Source: Spirulina sp. CCY15215 (GTDB lineage: Bacteria > Cyanobacteriota > Cyanobacteriia > Cyanobacteriales > Spirulinaceae). From it: a stretch of 44,283 bases of DNA. The stretch covers positions 1-44,283 of the forward strand of contig NZ_JACSWA010000389.1 of NCBI RefSeq assembly GCF_016888125.1, written 5' to 3'. Positions 33,760 through 44,283 of this stretch are shown piece by piece; positions within the stretch are counted from its first letter, which is position 1, and every line of letters begins with the position of its first letter. Position numbers and translations under genes: made by a program. The notes beneath the pieces are model-generated. The model was not told the origin of the DNA, did no database searches, and saw only the letters and a program-made list of their open reading frames with translations.

Positions 33760-34464
33760 CTATTTTGTCAAAACGGAGGCGCGTCCAAATAATCTAAATT
33801 TTAAGGGATCTTTGTACGATTTTATACAGACTTCATATCCTTGGATTGTATAAATTGCATTGGGAATTTCCAAACACCACGAAGCAGGAACAACCTCAAG
33901 TAGCCACCAATTGAATAAGTCTCGTCTTTCCTGAGAACCAGGAAAGATAGCATATCCTTCTAAACAATCTTCTAACATTTCTGTAAGAGCTTCTTTTGCA
34001 CGATCGCGATCCAAAACCCGCAATAAATTCTGGAATACATCAAATGCTTCATCAATGGCCTGATTTCCCAAGGAAACTTGAGGAAAAAGCTCTGAAATTA
34101 AATATTCAGCATTAAATTGTGATGATGATTTTGGAGTTTGTAACCGATCTTGAACACTTTGGAAAATCTGTTTTGTTCTGGTATCATTAGGTAAATAACT
34201 TTTAATCGTTGGTTCGACGGAGTTTGCCAGAATAAGTGCCATCCAAATATAACGGCGATGACTGCCAGTAATATCATTGTCTGCAAGAGAATCTAACACG
34301 CGATCGATCGCATCTTCAAGAGTAATACTATTCTCCGTATTATCTTCATAAAGTTCTTCATAGGAGTATTGCCAAACTTGAGACAGGCAATTATACAGAG
34401 AACTTGGAACATCAAATGTAGGAGAAATTTTAAGATTTTGAATGGGAAAAGATAAAGAAGTCAT
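33760..34464 (-). CDS. Unknown helical protein downstream of the deaminase
   Basis: 234 aa, not recognised. It is acidic and predicted mainly alpha-helical, with no signal peptide and no membrane segment. Repeated D/E-rich helices appear around 25-60 and 135-170. The deaminase gene ends 45 bases upstream on the same strand, and the operon starts with the AAA+ ATPase. In polymorphic-toxin loci such a place is usually held by an immunity protein, so this is a candidate antidote or partner for the deaminase. That is inferred only from position. Confidence 0.55.
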   Translation of the reverse strand: MTSLSFPIQNLKISPTFDVPSSLYNCLSQVWQYSYEELYEDNTENSITLEDAIDRVLDSLADNDITGSHRRYIWMALILANSVEPTIKSYLPNDTRTKQIFQSVQDRLQTPKSSSQFNAEYLISELFPQVSLGNQAIDEAFDVFQNLLRVLDRDRAKEALTEMLEDCLEGYAIFPGSQERRDLFNWWLLEVVPASWCLEIPNAIYTIQGYEVCIKSYKDPLKFRLFGRASVLTK

Positions 34465-34509
34465 AATTCGCAGTTGAGGTCATACCAGTGAATAGTGAAT
34501 GGTAAATAG

Positions 34510-34950
34510 TTAAGAGGATAAAGTAGGATAAGGATGATCCCAAAAAATCCCAGCAATTTCAATTTTAGGATATTGTTGCTGAAATTGCTCGATAACATTT
34601 TCACAACTTTCGCAGGGCTTTCGTTCTGTGTAAAGATATAACTTACCAATAATGTTGCGATCGCCAAATTGCTCTAATGTTTCAGCTATTGCAGAAAAGG
34701 CTTTGTATTCAGCATCTGTATCCATCATACGCTGGGAATGAGAATCAACAATTGGTTCAAATTGTCCACCTTGCGATCGCGGTTTGGGTTTAGGACTCGG
34801 ACTTTTTGCCTGAGAGGTTGCACCCGCACAAAATATCGTCTCATCAGCAAGATATACCTCAATTATAGCGACATTTCCTCTGGGAAATTTTTTCTTCAGG
34901 TAGAGTTCTCGGAGCAATAGAGCATCTGAACTCATCAACTGTTTTTTCAT
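34510..34950 (-). CDS. Stand-alone deaminase of the toxin-type deaminase superfamily
   Basis: 146 aa if started at the ATG at 34950, whose ATGA overlaps the AAA+ gene stop; GTG/ATG alternatives 34965 and 34935 exist, and the purine-rich AGAGGAGG stands only one base from 34950. The zinc motifs of the deaminase fold are seen: MDTDAEYKAF (Asp79-x-Glu81, in place of His-x-Glu) and ERKPCESCENVIEQF (Cys113, Cys116). The pattern, with EYK and PCxSC followed by QF..YP, resembles the BURPS668_1122-type deaminases known as C-terminal toxin domains. Here it is not fused to any delivery module. Substrate (nucleic acid base or free nucleotide) is unknown. Confidence 0.65.
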   Translation of the reverse strand: MKKQLMSSDALLLRELYLKKKFPRGNVAIIEVYLADETIFCAGATSQAKSPSPKPKPRSQGGQFEPIVDSHSQRMMDTDAEYKAFSAIAETLEQFGDRNIIGKLYLYTERKPCESCENVIEQFQQQYPKIEIAGIFWDHPYPTLSS

Positions 34951-36578
34951 TCCTCCTCTTGCCATTCCAATTTTCGTCGCAAGAGATAGTGTTGTAAGGC
35001 TTCAGAAAGCTGCGTATCGTTAGAAGCTGTCCTCGCCCCTGCTTCTGCAGCCCAACGTCTTAATGCTTCAATAGGCTTACGGGCGATCGCCGCCAAAGGA
35101 ACCGTTTCTTCAATTGCGCGAATAATATCATTCGTAGTAAAATCCCGGCGCTGTCCATCGATAATATCAGCAAAAGCATAGTGCATTCCATCAAAAATTG
35201 CTTGTTCGATCTCCGCCCCACTAAACCCTTTTGATTGTTTAGCTAATATCTCGATATTAAACTCCCTAATCCTTGCTGGACGTAACTTGCGTAAATGAAC
35301 TTTAAAAATATCTTCTCGTTCTTTTTGCGTCGGTAACGTTAAAAAGAAAATTTCATCAAAGCGACCCTTTCGCAACAATTCAGCCGGTAAAATATTAACA
35401 TTATTCGCCGTTGCCACAATAAATACCGCCGCCGTTTTTTCCTGCATCCAAGTAATTAAAGACCCGAATACCCGCCGAGATGTCCCCGAGTCTCCATCAC
35501 TTCCCGAGGTTAAATTGCCAAAAGCCTTGTCAATTTCATCGATCCATAAGACGCAAGGGGCGATCGCCTCACTAATTTCAATCATTTGTCGCACCCGACT
35601 CTCACTTTCTCCCACCAACCCCCCAAATAATCGCCCTGTATCCAAACGCAGCAGAGGTAAACGCCACTCACAAGCGATGGTTTTCGCCGAGAGAGATTTC
35701 CCCGTCCCCTGTATACCCACCAATAACACCCCCTTGGGGTTAGGAATGCCATAGCGCCTTGCTTCCTCTGTAAAGACATCATTTCGCATTCGCACCCATC
35801 GCTTTAAATTATCCAAACCCCCAACATTTTTCAATGATTCTCGGGACGTAAAAAACTCTAAGATTCCCGTTTGACGAATGGCTTGTTTTTTCTCTTCTAA
35901 TACCTCCTCGATCGCCGTTTCATCGATGACTTCTTTCGCCACAAGGTTTTTCCTTAAAATACCTTCAATACGAGTTCGACTTAATCCCTGACAGGCTTTG
36001 GACAATTGTTCCCGCGCTAATCCTTCTACTTTAAGTTGTTTCGCATTGACCCCATTCTCAATAAGTTGTTCAATTTCCTCAAGATTGGGAAGAGGCAGAT
36101 CGATCGCCGTAATATTTTCGCTCAACTCTGGGGGAACTTCTAAAATATGACTGACGATCGCCAAGGTATGGGGGGTTTGCTTGAGATCCGCCGCCAAATT
36201 TTTCAATTCTCTAACCACGGGGGCATTTTGAGGGCTGTGGGGATAGCGTAAAATAAAATGAATATCCTTAAGAACAAAAATGCTGGGTGTTTGTATTTCC
36301 TGTCGGCGAATCCGCTCTAATGCTCCCATGACTGAGTTGCGATTGGTACTATTGTCTGACCAGCCTCTCACTAAATCCCAGATTAAGAGTTGCCGAGGGG
36401 GGTATAACTCTCGGGCGACGCGATCGAGAATTTTGCAAATGGGAGCTTCTTCAACAGCCACCAAATAAAGGAGAGGGTAACGCGCTCGAATTGCCAGATC
36501 GATTTCGGTAATCAGATGTTGATGCGCTTGGGAAAATTGGTCATTATTAAATTGAGACGCGATCGCATTTACCGTCAT
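34947..36578 (-). CDS. Ycf46-like AAA+ ATPase
   Basis: 543 aa from the ATG at 36578 (MTVNAIASQ), skipping an in-frame ATG six codons earlier. The N-terminal half (about 20-250) has the Ycf46-type fold with ARYPLLYLVAVEEAPIC and IFVLKDIHFIL. The AAA+ module shows Walker A GIQGTGKS (Lys294), Walker B LWIDEID (Asp347, Glu348), sensor and arginine-finger regions (LLRKGRFDEIFFL), and a C-terminal lid. The Synechocystis homologue Slr0374 affects carbon uptake, and Ycf46 is kept in some plastids. The stop overlaps the deaminase start by four bases, so the two proteins are coupled. This neighbour is not expected from the known role. Confidence 0.85.
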   Translation of the reverse strand: MTVNAIASQFNNDQFSQAHQHLITEIDLAIRARYPLLYLVAVEEAPICKILDRVARELYPPRQLLIWDLVRGWSDNSTNRNSVMGALERIRRQEIQTPSIFVLKDIHFILRYPHSPQNAPVVRELKNLAADLKQTPHTLAIVSHILEVPPELSENITAIDLPLPNLEEIEQLIENGVNAKQLKVEGLAREQLSKACQGLSRTRIEGILRKNLVAKEVIDETAIEEVLEEKKQAIRQTGILEFFTSRESLKNVGGLDNLKRWVRMRNDVFTEEARRYGIPNPKGVLLVGIQGTGKSLSAKTIACEWRLPLLRLDTGRLFGGLVGESESRVRQMIEISEAIAPCVLWIDEIDKAFGNLTSGSDGDSGTSRRVFGSLITWMQEKTAAVFIVATANNVNILPAELLRKGRFDEIFFLTLPTQKEREDIFKVHLRKLRPARIREFNIEILAKQSKGFSGAEIEQAIFDGMHYAFADIIDGQRRDFTTNDIIRAIEETVPLAAIARKPIEALRRWAAEAGARTASNDTQLSEALQHYLLRRKLEWQEEE

Positions 36579-36782
36579 GTTTTTGGCAGAATACAAAGTT
36601 TATCCCATCTTAGTCGATTTTGCGCTTTTCGACTCTTGCCAAGGGACGGAAAAAAGCACCAGAATATTTAGCATTTTGCTACACTTATTTTTCATTAGAT
36701 ATTGTACTATCGTTTTAGGTAAGGTTTGGAGTTTTAAAGGCTGTATTTGCGATCGCATAGTTCACTTGAAGGAAAGAAAAAT

Positions 36783-38993
36783 ATGGTTTTAACGTCTCTG
36801 TCTGGAAAGATAAAAATTCTTTTTATTGAAACTGAGCGAGATATTGTCGATCTCGTCGAAGATGTATTTTTGGCAATTGAAAGAGAAACTAATTTCTCGA
36901 TTATTTACCGCGAATCAAAATCCTTAATGCAAGCTAGACAATATCTAAAAAATAGAGAAGATTTCGATATTATTTTACTCGATCTATTTCTCGAAGATAG
37001 TGAAGGAATTGAAACGCTCCAAACTATTCAATCATGGAGTTTCGATCTCCCTATTATTGTTTTAGGTAATGGAGGTACAGAAAAACTTTATGGACAGATT
37101 TTAGAAGCGGGAGCGCAAGATTATTTAATCAAAAATCAAGTAGGAAGTCAGCTTTTAATTCGCTCTTTAACTCATGCCATTGAGCGGCAAAAAAATCAAA
37201 ATGATTTACGCAAAAGTGAAGAAAAATATCGCTTAGTTATTAATTCCATTAAAGAAGTTATTTTTCAAATTGACACCTCGGGGAATTGGTTATTTTTAAA
37301 TTCCGCTTGGACAAAAATTACCGAATTTTCAGTTACAGAAACTTTGGGGAAATCCGCGATCGCCTACATTTATCCCGAAGATCGCGATCGCTTTACCCAA
37401 ACCCTGCAAGATAATGCCAAAACTCTACAGCCTTGGGAATTAGAATTTCGTATTATCACCCTATCGGGAAAACAGAAATGGTTAAAAGGAGTCTCGAAAC
37501 CGGAGCAGCAAAAGAATGGCGATATTCTCTGGGATGGCGTTATTATTGAAATTACTTCGCTCAAACAAACAGAATTAGAATTGCGCCTTTTATTAGCAGC
37601 AACCCAAGCTATTAACCGCGCTCGCTATTTTCAAGATGCGATCGCCGTTATTTTACCCTTATTTTGTCAGACCATTGGTTGGGATGTAGCTGAAGCCTGG
37701 ATTCCGATCGATCAGGGTAGAAACTTACAATCTGTGCGGGGAGGATATGTCAGCAAACCAAGTTTTCAAGACTTTCTCCATCGCTCCCAAGAGATCGATT
37801 GGGTTCCCAATATTGGTTTTGCAGGTAAGATTTATGCTTCTCAAAAACCGGAATGGATTGAAGACGTTTCCTGTGCCAATAAAGAGGATTTTCATCGCCA
37901 AGAAATGGCAGAACAATTTGGCTTAAAAGCCTGTTTTGGCATACCTATTCTCAAAAATAAGCGTGTTTTAGCAATTTTAATGTTTTTTAAAACAACTTCT
38001 TTGGCTTGCGATCTACACTTGGTTGATATTGTGAATGTTGTCGCCGCGCAACTGGGAGAATTTATGCAGCGAAAACGAGCAGAAGAAAAAGCATTAAAGA
38101 AAACTCGACAATTACGAGAAGCGATGCACAAACTCAAACACTCTCAAGCTCAAGCTATTCAAAATGAAAAAATGATTGCACTCGGACAATTAGTAGCTGG
38201 AATTGCCCATGAAATTAATAATCCAATTAGTTTTATTTACGGAAATATTGCTCCTGCTTTGAACTACGCAGAAGACTTATTAGCACTGATTCATATCTAT
38301 CAAAAACATTATCCTAACCCCGTGGATGAAGTGGAGAAGATGCTAAAAGATATCGATCTTGAATTCATGGCGGCAGACTTTATCAAACTTTTAGACTCTA
38401 TGAAAACTGGAGCAAATCGGATTCAAGAAATTGTCAAATCTCTGAAAAATTTCTCGCGTTTAGATGAAGCCGATCGCAAATGTGCCGATCTCCATGAAGG
38501 TTTAAATAGTACCTTAATGTTGCTGCAACACCGCCTCAGACAGCAAGGCGATCGCCCGGAAATTCAAGTGGTGAAAAACTTTGCTTCTCTTCCTGAAATT
38601 GAATGCTATCCAGGAGATATCAATCAGGTGTTTATCAATTTATTGAGTAATGCGATCGATGCTTTAGAAGAAAAATGCTGTCAAGGGGTGCAGTTTACGC
38701 CTACCCTCACCCTAAGCACTGAAATCGGCCTATATCCCGATACTCAACAAATGTGCCTTCGCATTCATTTGTCCGATAATGGCGCAGGAATTCCCCAACA
38801 CCTTCAACAGCGTGTTTTCGATCCCTTTTTTACCACCAAAATTGTCGGCAAAGGAACAGGATTGGGATTAACGACCAGCTACGATATTATTGTAGAAAAA
38901 CATGGGGGTAGATTGTATTGTGCCTCGCAAGTTGGAGAAGGAACAGAATTTGCGATCGAACTTCCTTTTCAAGAAACAATTATCAATGAATAA
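36783..38993 (+). CDS. Sensor histidine kinase, REC-PAS-GAF-HisKA-HATPase
   Basis: 736 aa from the ATG at 36783 (MVLTSLSGKIKILFIE), with AAGGAAAGAAA upstream; an earlier ATG is not favoured. Order: receiver with Asp67 (ILLDLFLED), PAS (about 140-275), GAF (about 285-440), coiled coil, HisKA with His476 (GIAHEINNPISFIYGNI, a form common in cyanobacteria), and HATPase with DNGAGIP and GKGTGLGL. It has no membrane helix and so is a cytoplasmic sensor, itself probably phosphorylated on Asp67 by another kinase. It is divergent from the AAA+ operon across a 204-base region. Stimulus and partner are unknown. Confidence 0.9.
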   Translation: MVLTSLSGKIKILFIETERDIVDLVEDVFLAIERETNFSIIYRESKSLMQARQYLKNREDFDIILLDLFLEDSEGIETLQTIQSWSFDLPIIVLGNGGTEKLYGQILEAGAQDYLIKNQVGSQLLIRSLTHAIERQKNQNDLRKSEEKYRLVINSIKEVIFQIDTSGNWLFLNSAWTKITEFSVTETLGKSAIAYIYPEDRDRFTQTLQDNAKTLQPWELEFRIITLSGKQKWLKGVSKPEQQKNGDILWDGVIIEITSLKQTELELRLLLAATQAINRARYFQDAIAVILPLFCQTIGWDVAEAWIPIDQGRNLQSVRGGYVSKPSFQDFLHRSQEIDWVPNIGFAGKIYASQKPEWIEDVSCANKEDFHRQEMAEQFGLKACFGIPILKNKRVLAILMFFKTTSLACDLHLVDIVNVVAAQLGEFMQRKRAEEKALKKTRQLREAMHKLKHSQAQAIQNEKMIALGQLVAGIAHEINNPISFIYGNIAPALNYAEDLLALIHIYQKHYPNPVDEVEKMLKDIDLEFMAADFIKLLDSMKTGANRIQEIVKSLKNFSRLDEADRKCADLHEGLNSTLMLLQHRLRQQGDRPEIQVVKNFASLPEIECYPGDINQVFINLLSNAIDALEEKCCQGVQFTPTLTLSTEIGLYPDTQQMCLRIHLSDNGAGIPQHLQQRVFDPFFTTKIVGKGTGLGLTTSYDIIVEKHGGRLYCASQVGEGTEFAIELPFQETIINE

Positions 38994-39018
38994 TTAGTAA
39001 TATTAGCAATCATTATCA

Positions 39019-40194
39019 ATGTTAAATCAAATTAAAACCCTTGCGGAAACTCTTGCTCCTCGGCTGATTGAAATTCGCCGTCATATCCATGCACACCCGG
39101 AATTGAGCGGTCAGGAGTACCAAACAGCAGCCTATATTGCTGGGGTGCTTTCTTCCTGTGGGTTGCACGTTGAAGAAGCCGTGGGGAAAACGGGTGTTGT
39201 GGGAGAATTGGAGGGACAAGGACAAGACGATCGCCGACTGGCTATTCGCACAGATATGGATGCGTTACCGATCGATGAATGTACGAATTTAGATTTTGCT
39301 TCCCGTAAGCCTGGTGTAATGCACGCTTGCGGTCACGATATCCATTCTACTCTCGGTTTGGGTACGGCGATGATTCTCTCACAATTACAGGAATATTTGC
39401 CTGGAAATGTGCGTTTTCTCTTTCAACCCGCCGAGGAAATTGCTCAAGGAGCCGGCTGGATGGTGCGAGATGGAGCAATGCGAGATGTGAGCAATATTTT
39501 GGGCGTTCACGTATTCCCCTCAATTCCTGCCCAGTCTATCGGCATTCGCTATGGGGCGCTAACGGCGGCGGCGGACGATCTGGAAATCTTTATTTATGGG
39601 GAATCTGGGCATGGGGCGCGACCCCATGAAGCCACGGATGCGATTTGGATTGCGGCTCAAATTATCACCACACTACAGCAAGCGATTAGTCGCACGCAAA
39701 ATCCCCTGCGCCCTATCGTCCTCACTTTTGGACAAATCAATGGTGGTAGAGCGCCGAATGTGATTGCCGACCAAGTACGTTTGGCAGGTACCGTGCGATC
39801 GCTGCACCCAGAAACTCACGAAAATCTACCACAATGGATCGAGGGTATTGTTGCCAGCATTTGCGGTGCTTACGGGGCAAAATATGAGGTGAATTATCAG
39901 CGCGTGGTGCCTTCCGTGCAGAATGATGGACTGATGACGCAATTAGTTGAAGAAGCTGCGAAGGAAGCCTGGGGAAGCGATCGCGTCCAGCGCATTCTCG
40001 AGCCTTCCCTCGGGGCGGAAGATTTTTCCCTATACTTAGAACACGCACCTGGGAGTATGTTTCGTTTGGGGGTGGGAATGCCAGGGAAAACCAATTATCC
40101 CTTACACCATCCTGCTTTTGAGGCTGACGAAGGGGCGATCGTCACTGGGGTTGTTACCTTAGCTTATGCTGCGTTTAAGTATTTTGCCTCCTGA
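39019..40194 (+). CDS. M20D amidohydrolase (IAA-amino acid/hippurate hydrolase type)
   Basis: 391 aa. Seen: the RRHIHAHPELSGQE N-terminus of the M20D group, MHACGHDIHS (metal-binding Cys and His), HVFPSIPAQSIGIRYG, HGARPHEATDAI (dimerisation-domain His), and LGAEDFSLYL near the C-terminus. The family removes amino acids from N-acyl or auxin conjugates, or acts as a carboxypeptidase; the natural substrate is unknown. The kinase gene ends 25 bases upstream and might be co-transcribed, though a link is not evident. Confidence 0.88.
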   Translation: MLNQIKTLAETLAPRLIEIRRHIHAHPELSGQEYQTAAYIAGVLSSCGLHVEEAVGKTGVVGELEGQGQDDRRLAIRTDMDALPIDECTNLDFASRKPGVMHACGHDIHSTLGLGTAMILSQLQEYLPGNVRFLFQPAEEIAQGAGWMVRDGAMRDVSNILGVHVFPSIPAQSIGIRYGALTAAADDLEIFIYGESGHGARPHEATDAIWIAAQIITTLQQAISRTQNPLRPIVLTFGQINGGRAPNVIADQVRLAGTVRSLHPETHENLPQWIEGIVASICGAYGAKYEVNYQRVVPSVQNDGLMTQLVEEAAKEAWGSDRVQRILEPSLGAEDFSLYLEHAPGSMFRLGVGMPGKTNYPLHHPAFEADEGAIVTGVVTLAYAAFKYFAS

Positions 40195-40369
40195 TTCAGG
40201 GGAAAAAATTTATCCTTACATCCTGCTACAATCACAATTCTTTTCTGGAAAATACGCCAAAAATAGAGCTTGACAAAACTACTATTTTGTGCATCAAAAA
40301 ACTTCTTTTTGTTTAAAATGCAGTCTTAGCAATCACTTCAGCCGTTTATTGCGGTAAATTGCCCGAGAC

Positions 40370-40396
40370 TTAGCACTCTGGTCAAGAGAGTGCTAA
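40370..40396 (+). promoter_or_regulatory. CIRCE element (HrcA operator) of groEL
   Basis: A perfect CIRCE: TTAGCACTC, nine bases, GAGTGCTAA. It lies 46 bases upstream of the groEL ATG. A TTGACA hexamer at 40270-40275 could be the -35 box of an upstream promoter, though no good -10 is seen at the usual distance. HrcA repression, lifted by heat shock, is expected. Confidence 0.95.
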
Positions 40397-40427
40397 ATTT
40401 GCTTATGGTAGAAATTATTAGAGATAA

Positions 40428-42113
<1,686 letters not shown>

Positions 42114-42145
42114 AACCCATCCCCTTGAGGATAATATTGTGATGC

Positions 42146-42178
42146 CATTGGTAGGAATGTTAAACATTTCTACCAATG
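42146..42178 (+). terminator. Hairpin terminator after groEL
   Basis: A 14-bp stem, CATTGGTAGGAATG with CATTTCTACCAATG (one G-T pair), closes a five-base loop, followed by TTTAGTTTTG. It separates groEL from the protease gene. Confidence 0.8.
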
Positions 42179-42271
42179 TTTAGTTTTGTAACAAGTTTTT
42201 CTTTGCCTGCATAAAAATTCCCGATCGCTTCAGAGAGGTAGATAGAAGCGTTAATTTCAGAGAGATATACT

Positions 42272-44283
42272 ATGTTGCTCGTTCTTAATCTACTGTTGAA
42301 CCTGTTTCGTCGTTCCGAACAATCCCAAGAACCGTCGGAGCCTTATTTCCAAGCCTTTATCCTCGAACCGATTTTAACTCCCAGTGCCTTGTTTGAAAGT
42401 CCCTTTGATAGCGACGAGACCCCGGATCTAGAGGATGCTTTGGGGGATGAGGTGCCGCTTCCTCCCAGTGTCGGGGAAACTTCCGCCGCGATCGCGCAGT
42501 TTGATGCAGGAGTCTTTACTGTGGGAGAGTCGGGAGAAGTGGGGGTTGAGTTTCTCTTTGATGGCGGTAAATATAAAGGTGAGTTGGGTATTTTTAGTTT
42601 AGAGGGAATGGAGCATTTAGAACCCGGTTCTGAGGAATTTATTGCTGAGGCGGCGGAACGGGCTTTTTCTAATACGGAAGAGGGCTATATTGTGATTTCT
42701 GACAAAACTGAGGGGGCGTTATTTGATGGCACCTTGGGAGAAAAGACGGATTGGAATGCGGGAGAATATAAAGGGGTCAAAAACTTGCAAATGAAGGCGG
42801 GGACGAAGTTTGGGGTAATGTTGGTTCCTAATGGGACGGTGGAAGAGGTGCTGGAAAATCCCGATATTGGCGGCTCAAAAACGCCTTTGTTTTCTTTAGC
42901 GACGGCTAACCCTGATGATGGCTTACATTTGGGACAAATTGCCGATGTGGATGGGGCAGGAAATACCTTTGTTATGGAAGATATACGGATGGATCGCGGG
43001 TCAGATGAGGATTATAACGATTTTATCTTCCGGGTGACGGGAGCAACGGGGGATGCCCCGGATCTGGACGATCTCATCGATCCGGATTTGGATTGGCGAG
43101 GGACAGATACGGGTTTAGAAATTATCGATTATATCACAATGGAGGATGTGGAAAATGAGAGCCAGCCTTTGATCGGGATAATTGATACGGGTTTTAATGA
43201 GAACAATCCCGATCTGGATTATTCTCGCATTACTTTAGGTTCGGATTTAGTAGACGGTGACGACAATCCTTTATTGAGTGAGGGAGAAGGAGACGAACAC
43301 GGCACCCATGTTTTAGGGATTATCGGGGCGACCCAGGATAACGATCTGGGGATTGATGGGATTAACGACGATGCGCCAATTTGGGTGGGGCGTGCGGTAG
43401 GATCGGGGAAATGGGCTGAGTCTTTGGTGGAGTTTGTAGATGCGGCGCGGGAGTCGGGACAACCCAATGCTGTTGTTAATTTAAGCATGGATTTAACCCA
43501 AATCGATGCAGAGGGCAATATTAGCACCCGCTATGAGTTTACGCCGATGGAAATGGCAGCTTTAGAATATGCCCGTCAAAATGATATTTTAGTGGCGGTT
43601 GCTGCGGGGAATGATGGGGGCGTAATGTCGGCTTTGGGTCAGGCTTCCGAACAGTTCGATCATATCATTACCGTGGGTGCTGCGGATGGCACGGGACGGG
43701 CGGATTATTCCAGTTATGGGCAGGGTTTGGATCTTGTTGCTGAGGGGGGTACTTTAGAGAAGCCTATTTTATCTACCGTTGGCGATCGCGTAGAGGGAAT
43801 GCACGGGACATCGGTGGCGACGGCGCAAGTCACGGGGGCAATTTCTCGCGTTTGGGCGGCAAATCCAGAGTTACATTATCGACAGGTGATTGAGATTTTG
43901 AAGGAGACAGCGACGGATTTAGGTGAAGTAGGTTGGGATTTGGAAACGGGTGCGGGGTTATTGAATCTGGCTGCTGCGGTACAGGTGGCGAAGTCGATAC
44001 AGGAGGAGGAGTATGAGAAGGAGTTGCAGTATGTGCCGTTGAGTTGGAGTGGGGAAGGTGAGGTAACTCCGATGGAACGGGCTGCAAATGGCATTTCTTC
44101 GGGTTCTTCTGGGGGTGGTTCTTCGCCTTCTTGGAGTTCATTTTTGGGGATTTTTGGTAATCCTACCAGTTCTGGTTTTAAGGATATTCTCGAACGAATT
44201 TTTAAGCGGTTCTATAATTCAGTAGCACCAGTGACCCATGAATTTGATATTCCTGATGGGCGACAAATCCGTGATGTGTCAGG
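42272..44283 (+). CDS. DUF4114-containing subtilisin-like protease (S8), 3' end outside window
   Basis: At least 670 aa; the frame is open to the window edge. Start ATG at 42272 with AGAGAG seven bases before it. There is no clear signal peptide, only a short hydrophobic N-terminus (LLVLNLLLNLF) followed by RR. A DUF4114 domain (about 80-255) has an acidic, probably calcium-binding signature DRGSDEDYNDFIF. The S8 catalytic domain follows: Asp305 (GIIDTGF), His343 (DEHGTHV), Asn447 (AAGND) and Ser514 (GTSVATA), all intact. Between His and Ser there are many acidic loops. After the protease a Ser/Gly-rich linker begins a further domain with DIPDG. Cyanobacterial proteins with this arrangement are often large, calcium-dependent and exported by other routes. 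Confidence 0.88.
   Translation, partial: MLLVLNLLLNLFRRSEQSQEPSEPYFQAFILEPILTPSALFESPFDSDETPDLEDALGDEVPLPPSVGETSAAIAQFDAGVFTVGESGEVGVEFLFDGGKYKGELGIFSLEGMEHLEPGSEEFIAEAAERAFSNTEEGYIVISDKTEGALFDGTLGEKTDWNAGEYKGVKNLQMKAGTKFGVMLVPNGTVEEVLENPDIGGSKTPLFSLATANPDDGLHLGQIADVDGAGNTFVMEDIRMDRGSDEDYNDFIFRVTGATGDAPDLDDLIDPDLDWRGTDTGLEIIDYITMEDVENESQPLIGIIDTGFNENNPDLDYSRITLGSDLVDGDDNPLLSEGEGDEHGTHVLGIIGATQDNDLGIDGINDDAPIWVGRAVGSGKWAESLVEFVDAARESGQPNAVVNLSMDLTQIDAEGNISTRYEFTPMEMAALEYARQNDILVAVAAGNDGGVMSALGQASEQFDHIITVGAADGTGRADYSSYGQGLDLVAEGGTLEKPILSTVGDRVEGMHGTSVATAQVTGAISRVWAANPELHYRQVIEILKETATDLGEVGWDLETGAGLLNLAAAVQVAKSIQEEEYEKELQYVPLSWSGEGEVTPMERAANGISSGSSGGGSSPSWSSFLGIFGNPTSSGFKDILERIFKRFYNSVAPVTHEFDIPDGRQIRDVS

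Noticed and set aside
34461..34667. Hydrophobic 68-aa frame between the deaminase and the unknown protein
   Set aside because: It overlaps the deaminase coding region in another frame. It has no ribosome-binding site and is best explained as a shadow.
43830..44141. Pro/Ser-rich antisense frame at the right end
   Set aside because: It lies opposite the Ser/Gly-rich linker of the protease, whose sense frame is open and has intact catalytic motifs.

Overview
The window is chromosomal DNA from a cyanobacterium. Evidence: very frequent GCGATCGC (HIP1) octamers and nested GATCGC motifs, a high-light-inducible protein (hli) gene, a plant-type 2Fe-2S ferredoxin, a Ycf46-type AAA+ ATPase, and an mreBCD cluster of cyanobacterial type. 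A secreted small protein carrying two RGSGR pentapeptides (PatX/PatS-like, HetR-linked) points to a filamentous lineage. No heterocyst or nitrogenase gene is visible, so heterocyst formation cannot be judged. I do not name a genus.

Layout. Positions 1-260 hold a small RNA region: a three-way-junction-like structure, a tRNA-Asn(GTT), and five bases later a tRNA-Gln(CTG)-like gene whose acceptor stem does not pair. From 280 to 4129 a leftward, overlapping operon encodes a small membrane-anchored protein, a UbiA-family membrane prenyltransferase and an 888-aa PEP-utilizing phosphotransferase. Next is an accessory patch: a GNAT toxin (TacT-like) and a short antitoxin with a TacA-like C-terminus but no visible ribbon-helix-helix domain, enclosed by a perfect 54-bp direct repeat. 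A TolB-like lipoprotein, a GmrSD-type (DUF262/DUF1524) nuclease and the lipid II flippase murJ follow.

Positions 9300-10570 hold the PatX-like gene, a ferredoxin, an array of 18-bp tandem repeats, and an hli gene with an HLR1-like element upstream. From 10670 to 26954 most genes are housekeeping: pepP, an acyltransferase-3 membrane protein, a CapA-like protein, a conserved anchored protein, acs, ssb, mreB-mreC-mreD, mtnP, a HAD phosphatase, queG, a membrane protein, a Cas4/RecB-like Fe-S nuclease, glmU and a 4HBT thioesterase. From 27154 to 38993 there are two large sensor kinases (one a full hybrid phosphorelay with Hpt), nnr, a Uma2-type protein, and a leftward operon of Ycf46-like AAA+ ATPase, a toxin-fold deaminase and an unknown helical protein. 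The window closes with an M20 amidohydrolase, a monocistronic CIRCE-controlled groEL, and a DUF4114-subtilase cut by the window edge.

The spots most worth following up are the double-RGSGR secreted peptide with a hairpin abutting its start codon, the repeat-bounded toxin-antitoxin island with its unusual antitoxin, and the coupled AAA+ ATPase/deaminase operon.
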